Assembly: GCA_947625225.1 (NCBI GenBank)
Contig: CANQNQ010000006.1
Location: 1 to 64,000, forward strand
Source of the DNA: an uncultured Clostridia bacterium
Lineage (GTDB): Bacteria > Bacillota > Clostridia > Christensenellales > CAG-917
Length of the DNA stretch: 64,000 nt
Reading direction: 5' to 3'
Shown: piece after piece, positions 60,623 to 64,000 of the stretch
Numbering within the stretch: position 1 is the stretch's first letter
Layout of the letters: the number at the start of each line of letters is the position of its first letter
Translations under genes and position numbers: made by a program
Notes under the pieces: generated by a model
The model's database searches: none
Seen by the model: the letters and a program-made list of their open reading frames with translations, nothing else
What the model was told of the DNA's origin: nothing

Positions 60623-63001
60623 TTGAAGGTAACCGTTGCAAAGGGCGCCGGATTCTGCAAGGGCGTAGAGGCCGCCGTAAACAAGGCGCTGGCGCTTGCA
60701 AAGCAGTACGGACATATATATACGCTGGGCGAGCTTGTGCACAACGAGCTTGTCACCGACTACCTCAAGGGCGAGGGAGTGGAATGCCTGCGCGTCGAGG
60801 ACAGCGACAGCCTCAAGGCGGGCGACAGGGCGCTTATACGCGCGCACGGCATCACCCGCGAGCTGGAGGCGGAGCTTACCGCAAGGGGAGTTATCCTGTA
60901 CGACGCCACCTGTCCCGTGGTCAAGCGCAATCAGCAAATTGCGGCAAAACGCGCCGAGGCGGGCGACGAAATAGTCATAGTGGGCGACGAAAAGCATGAC
61001 GAAGTGGTCGCGCTGAAAAGCTACGCGGGCAAAGGAGCGCGCGTCGTGAGGGGCGTCGACGAGCTGGATTTGGGCAAAAATAACGTTTCGATACTGTTTC
61101 AAACCACTGTTTTGAAGCAAAATTTTGAAAAAGTTGAGGATTTCGTCGAAAATTTCAAAAATTTTCATAATAAATATAATATTTTAGTTGAGATTTTCAA
61201 CACTATTTGCTATACTACAATGGCGAAACAAGATGAAGCGCGGACTTTGGCGGCAACATCGGACGCATTGATAGTTTTGGGCAGCAGGACAAGCGCGAAC
61301 ACTCGCAGGCTGTTCGAGGTCGCAAAAGCCGTCAATGACAACGTGTTCTGGTTTGAAGACGCGGGACAGGCTGTTTCGGAAGCAAACAAAATTAAGGATT
61401 TTCAATGTGTATCAATTGTCGCAGGGGCTTCAACTCCGCCGTGGTTGATACGGGAGGTATCAAAACTTATGAGTGAAACTCAAACCGCAGAAACTGAAGT
61501 GATAAAAGAGGCAACACTTCAAGAGCAAACAACGACCGCAGAAGCTGAAGTCAAGGCCGAGTCTGCAATGACCATGGACGACTACATGAAGTCGGATCGC
61601 GCCGCCGGGTACATCGAGTACAGAGTGGGTAAGCGCGTAAAGGGAAAGGTCATCAACGCCAATGAGGACGGTATCAATGTGTGGATAGGCGGCAAAAACG
61701 ACGCCTTCATCGATAAGTCCGAAGCTACGCTTGACGGCAACTACGATCCTGCCGATTTCAAAAAGGACGACGAGATCCAGGCAGTGATCATCGAGGTCAG
61801 CAAGGGACAGGTCAAACTGTCAAAGAAGCAGATAGACGAGAAGAAGCAGGAAGAGGCGGAAATTGCTAAGGCTTTGAGCGGCGAGTTTTCACTCAAGATG
61901 GATGGCATTCTTACTACAAAAGAGGGCAAGAAGGTCGGTCTTGTCGGCAAGATGGGCAAGCACACGGTCTTTGTCCCCGCAAGCGAGATAAGGATAGGCT
62001 ACGTCAACAACCTCGAGGAGTACGTGGGCAAGACCCTGCGCCTTGAACTGTTGCCTCCCAAGGCAAAGCCGGCAAAGGCAAGCGAGGAAGCCGAAAACGC
62101 AGAAGCCGTTGAGGAGACCGCCGAGGTGGCAGAAGAGGTCGTCGAGGTCAAAGAGGAAAACGCAGAGCAGCCCGTGCGTCGCAATCTGCCCCTGTTTATA
62201 AGGGCGTCCCAGCGCAGGATCCTCGAAAGAGAGAAGCAGGCCAAAGAGGACGAATTCTGGAATTCGTTGCACGTCAACGACATCGTCACCGGTAAGGTCA
62301 AGAGATTTGCTTCCTTCGGCGCGTTCGTAAGCGTCAAGGGCTTCGATTGCCTCGCTCACAATACGGAACTTAGCTGGAACAGGATCTCCGATCCGTCCAC
62401 AGTGCTCACCATCGGCGAAAGCTATGACTTCGTCGTGCTCAAGTGCGACCGCGCCACCGGCAAGATCTCGCTGGGCTACAGGCAGCTGCAGAAGAAACCC
62501 TATGAGATCGCCAAAGAGAAGTATCCCGTCGGCACAGTAGTCAAGGGCAAGGTGGAGCGCATCTTCTCCTACGGTGCATTCGTGTCCATCGAGGACGGCA
62601 TAGACGGACTCGTGCACGTGTCTCAGATCTCCCACAACTGGATCAAGGACGCCAACGAGGCGCTCAAGGTCGGTCAGGAAGTCGAGGCGCAGATCATCAG
62701 CTTCGAGGACAACCGCATCACGCTGTCCATGAAGTCGCTCACTCCCGCACCCGAAGAGGGCGCTCAGGTCGAGGAAAGCGAAGCCACCGACGAGGAGAAG
62801 GCGGTCAAGCGCAGCTCCAGACTCAAGAAGTTCGAGCAGAAGGTCAACGAGGGCGAGGGCAGAAAAGAGCGCCGTCCCAGAAAGGAGACCTCCAACGAGC
62901 CCAAAGAGTGGGTGTCCGGCAACAGCTCCGCCACATTGGGCGACCTGTTCAAGGGCCTCAACCTCAACCTCGCCGAGGAAGAGAATTCCGACAACGAGTA
63001 A
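60623..63001 (+). CDS. ispH: IspH fused to ribosomal protein S1-like domains
   Basis: A 792-residue protein. IspH (about 1-282) makes IPP and DMAPP in the MEP pathway; its three cluster cysteines are in GFCKGV, DATCPVV and NTICYTT. After a linker (283-320) come four S1 RNA-binding units, the last two canonical (VTGKVKRFASFGAFVSV and VKGKVERIFSYGAFVSI). IspH-S1 fusions are known in Clostridia. TTG start with AGGAGAAAT upstream. Bases 61081-61200 inside ispH are strikingly AT-rich, and an ATG at 61469 with GGGAGG eleven bases upstream could start S1 alone. Confidence 0.95.
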   Translation: MKVTVAKGAGFCKGVEAAVNKALALAKQYGHIYTLGELVHNELVTDYLKGEGVECLRVEDSDSLKAGDRALIRAHGITRELEAELTARGVILYDATCPVVKRNQQIAAKRAEAGDEIVIVGDEKHDEVVALKSYAGKGARVVRGVDELDLGKNNVSILFQTTVLKQNFEKVEDFVENFKNFHNKYNILVEIFNTICYTTMAKQDEARTLAATSDALIVLGSRTSANTRRLFEVAKAVNDNVFWFEDAGQAVSEANKIKDFQCVSIVAGASTPPWLIREVSKLMSETQTAETEVIKEATLQEQTTTAEAEVKAESAMTMDDYMKSDRAAGYIEYRVGKRVKGKVINANEDGINVWIGGKNDAFIDKSEATLDGNYDPADFKKDDEIQAVIIEVSKGQVKLSKKQIDEKKQEEAEIAKALSGEFSLKMDGILTTKEGKKVGLVGKMGKHTVFVPASEIRIGYVNNLEEYVGKTLRLELLPPKAKPAKASEEAENAEAVEETAEVAEEVVEVKEENAEQPVRRNLPLFIRASQRRILEREKQAKEDEFWNSLHVNDIVTGKVKRFASFGAFVSVKGFDCLAHNTELSWNRISDPSTVLTIGESYDFVVLKCDRATGKISLGYRQLQKKPYEIAKEKYPVGTVVKGKVERIFSYGAFVSIEDGIDGLVHVSQISHNWIKDANEALKVGQEVEAQIISFEDNRITLSMKSLTPAPEEGAQVEESEATDEEKAVKRSSRLKKFEQKVNEGEGRKERRPRKETSNEPKEWVSGNSSATLGDLFKGLNLNLAEEENSDNE
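61188..61216 (+). promoter_or_regulatory. Promoter-like sequence inside ispH
   Basis: TTGAGA at 61188-61193, 17 bases, extended TGC-TATACT at 61211-61216, directly after an AT-rich stretch. It could supply extra transcripts of the S1 part. Confidence 0.4.
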
Positions 63002-63038
63002 TTTGAAAAAATCCTGTGGAAACAGGCTTATAACGTTG

Positions 63039-63070
63039 GTGGGAGAGCGATCGCTCTCCCACAATTTTTT
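63039..63070 (+). terminator. Strong intrinsic terminator after the IspH-S1 gene
   Basis: A perfect palindrome GTGGGAGAGCGA-TCGCTCTCCCAC followed by AATTTTTT. The remaining gap to 63264 is AT-rich without a gene. Confidence 0.92.
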
Positions 63071-63192
63071 ATACGATAGACATTTTGTTTTGAAGATTTA
63101 AGCATATGAGGTAAAAAAATCAATACATATCAACATTTTGCCCGCAAGATTTGATAGCGACAAGAATAAAATCAATGGCGCGTAAAAAAATC

Positions 63193-63216
63193 AAAAACCC
63201 CGCCGCAATGGCAGGG
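63193..63216 (-). terminator. Intrinsic terminator of rnhA
   Basis: On the minus strand CCCTGCC pairs with GGCGGGG (one wobble), then TTTTTGATTTTTTT. Confidence 0.75.
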
Positions 63217-63264
63217 CGCAAAATTATAGAATGGATTATAGTATAATTATATAATATTATTATA

Positions 63265-63753
63265 TTAAATGCCGTCCGGTATGGGAGGAACTGTGGCGGG
63301 CATAGTCTTTTGCAGCTCCTTTATCGCCTCGCGCGCCAGCTTGTCGCAAGTGTTGTTCAGCTCGTTGTCGGCGTGCCCCTTGACCTTGACAAACGTCACG
63401 TCGTGGATGTGGGTAAGATCAAGCAGTTGCAGCCACAGATCGACGTTTTTCACCTCTTCCTTGTTAGCGGTTTTCCAGCCTCGCATGACCCAGCCCTCTA
63501 TCCAATGGCTCAAAAACGGCTCCACGGAGTAAGCGCTGTCGCTGTAAAGCGTGACCTCACACGGATATTTCAGCTTTTTCAAGCCCATAATTATCGCGGT
63601 AAGTTCCATGCGGTTGTTGGTGGTGTCCTTCTCGGCGCCCTTTATCTTCAAATCGTGCTCGCCGTACAACAGCACTGCCGCCCAGCCGCCCACGCCGGGA
63701 TTGCCGGAGCACGCGCCGTCAGTATAAATATCCACGTGTTTTTTGTCGCTCAT
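63265..63753 (-). CDS. rnhA: Ribonuclease HI
   Basis: A 162-residue type I RNase H that removes RNA from RNA-DNA hybrids. The catalytic DEDD set is visible: YTDGACSGNPG (Asp), NRMELTAI (Glu), YSDSAYS (Asp) and HADNELNNTCDKLA (Asp). The start at 63753 is fixed by a promoter ending six bases upstream; a longer frame would run through the promoter and into the tRNA gene. Confidence 0.95.
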   Translation of the reverse strand: MSDKKHVDIYTDGACSGNPGVGGWAAVLLYGEHDLKIKGAEKDTTNNRMELTAIIMGLKKLKYPCEVTLYSDSAYSVEPFLSHWIEGWVMRGWKTANKEEVKNVDLWLQLLDLTHIHDVTFVKVKGHADNELNNTCDKLAREAIKELQKTMPATVPPIPDGI

Positions 63754-63768
63754 ATGGGTATTATAGCA
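63754..63768 (-). promoter_or_regulatory. Extended -10 promoter for a predicted leaderless rnhA mRNA
   Basis: On the minus strand TGC-TATAAT (63768-63760), then six bases ACCCAT and ATG at 63753. The -35 region is weak, compensated by the TGN extension. No Shine-Dalgarno. Confidence 0.7.
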
Positions 63769-63816
63769 TAGGTCGGGGCAAATTGATAGTACATTTATAC
63801 AATTTTCAACAAGTAT

Positions 63817-63845
63817 TTGACTTATTGCGATATGCTTGCTATAAT
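63817..63845 (+). promoter_or_regulatory. tRNA-Trp promoter
   Basis: TTGACT at 63817-63822, 17 bases, extended TGC-TATAAT at 63840-63845, 15 bases before the tRNA. Confidence 0.85.
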
Positions 63846-63860
63846 TACATAGCGTCAGAT

Positions 63861-63935
63861 AGGGGAGTGGCTCAATGGTAGAGCAACGGTCTCCAAAACC
63901 GTCGGTTGCGTGTTCGACTCGCGTCTCCCCTGCCA
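63861..63935 (+). tRNA. tRNA-Trp (CCA anticodon)
   Basis: A complete cloverleaf: acceptor AGGGGAG/CTCCCCT, D arm GCTC/GAGC, anticodon stem ACGGT/ACCGT with loop CTCCAAA (anticodon CCA), T loop TTCGACT, discriminator G and an encoded 3' CCA. It reads UGG codons. Confidence 0.97.
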
Positions 63936-63967
63936 AAAGAACGCCTCAACGAGGCGTTCTTTTGTTT
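63936..63967 (+). terminator. Intrinsic terminator of tRNA-Trp
   Basis: AGAACGCCTC-AAC-GAGGCGTTCT followed by TTTTGTTT, directly after the CCA end. Confidence 0.92.
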
Positions 63968-64000
63968 GCAGGGCAGTGTACATCGTACGCTGCGACGCGA

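Overview
The window reads as a chromosomal housekeeping and sporulation region of an endospore-forming Clostridia-type Firmicute, most likely an uncultured gut lineage. That placement is inference; no 16S is present. The evidence is three sporulation sigma factors (sigE, sigG, sigK), spoIIGA, spoIVB, a GerW-family gene, a pdaB-like deacetylase, dacF-type carboxypeptidases, a DNPR-type (meso-diaminopimelate) murE, Firmicute gene order around mraZ-ftsZ and yggS-sepF-lspA, and GC-rich coding sequence with much AUA and AGG. No complete prophage, IS element or CRISPR array is visible.

Layout. 1-372: a non-coding patch with a perfect 73-bp direct repeat that looks like tRNA 3'-end debris plus a hairpin. 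373-3409: a membrane protein, a NadD-YqeK fusion, rsfS and an unknown protein. 3460-8215: FMN riboswitch, a RibU-TsaE reading frame, tsaB, rimI, a hydrolase and a membrane MurF. 8365-9486: ddl. 9790-14267: membrane protein, pdaB-like, an SSB-like protein and a GH36 glycosidase. 14264-17073: yggS-sepF-lspA-rluD. 17189-22559: rqcH facing tig-clpP-clpX. 22853-26365: a 1170-residue repeat lipoprotein in the interval where lon usually lies, then ysxC. 27464-29030: a metallophosphoesterase and a putative spore-surface protein with a SigK-type promoter. 29199-42621: MraZ boxes and a dcw cluster (mraZ, rsmH, an ftsL-position gene, spoVD/ftsI, murE, mraY, murD, ftsW, murA, ftsA, ftsZ) with no murG, murC, murB or ftsQ. 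42772-47040: spoIIGA-sigE-sigG, ylmC, nrdR, sigK. 47243-56183: flavoprotein, spoIVB, a receiver-less Spo0A-like protein, a SpoIIM-like protein, dacF, scpAB, DUF2953, gerW and a second carboxypeptidase. 56318-63935: rluB-surE-flavoprotein, a Cmk-PlsC fusion, an IspH-S1 fusion, rnhA and tRNA-Trp.

How the genes work together. Most genes serve envelope growth, division and the switch to sporulation. Precursor synthesis (murA, murD, murE, murF, ddl, mraY), septum assembly (ftsZ, ftsA, sepF, ftsW, spoVD) and forespore/mother-cell sigma control sit together. Many neighbours overlap by ATGA or GTGA, so translation is probably coupled.

Most notable points. (1) Five genes have a SigA-type -10 box exactly six bases before the start codon and no Shine-Dalgarno, predicting leaderless mRNAs. 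(2) FtsZ, SepF and the FtsL-position protein all carry Tyr/Asn/Gln-rich low-complexity N-terminal regions. (3) The locus after spoIVB encodes only the DNA-binding half of Spo0A. (4) RibU and TsaE share one frame with an internal TTG start and a Shine-Dalgarno. (5) The IspH-S1 gene contains a sharply AT-rich island, a promoter-like sequence and an internal start. (6) The large repeat lipoprotein is a lineage-specific candidate.
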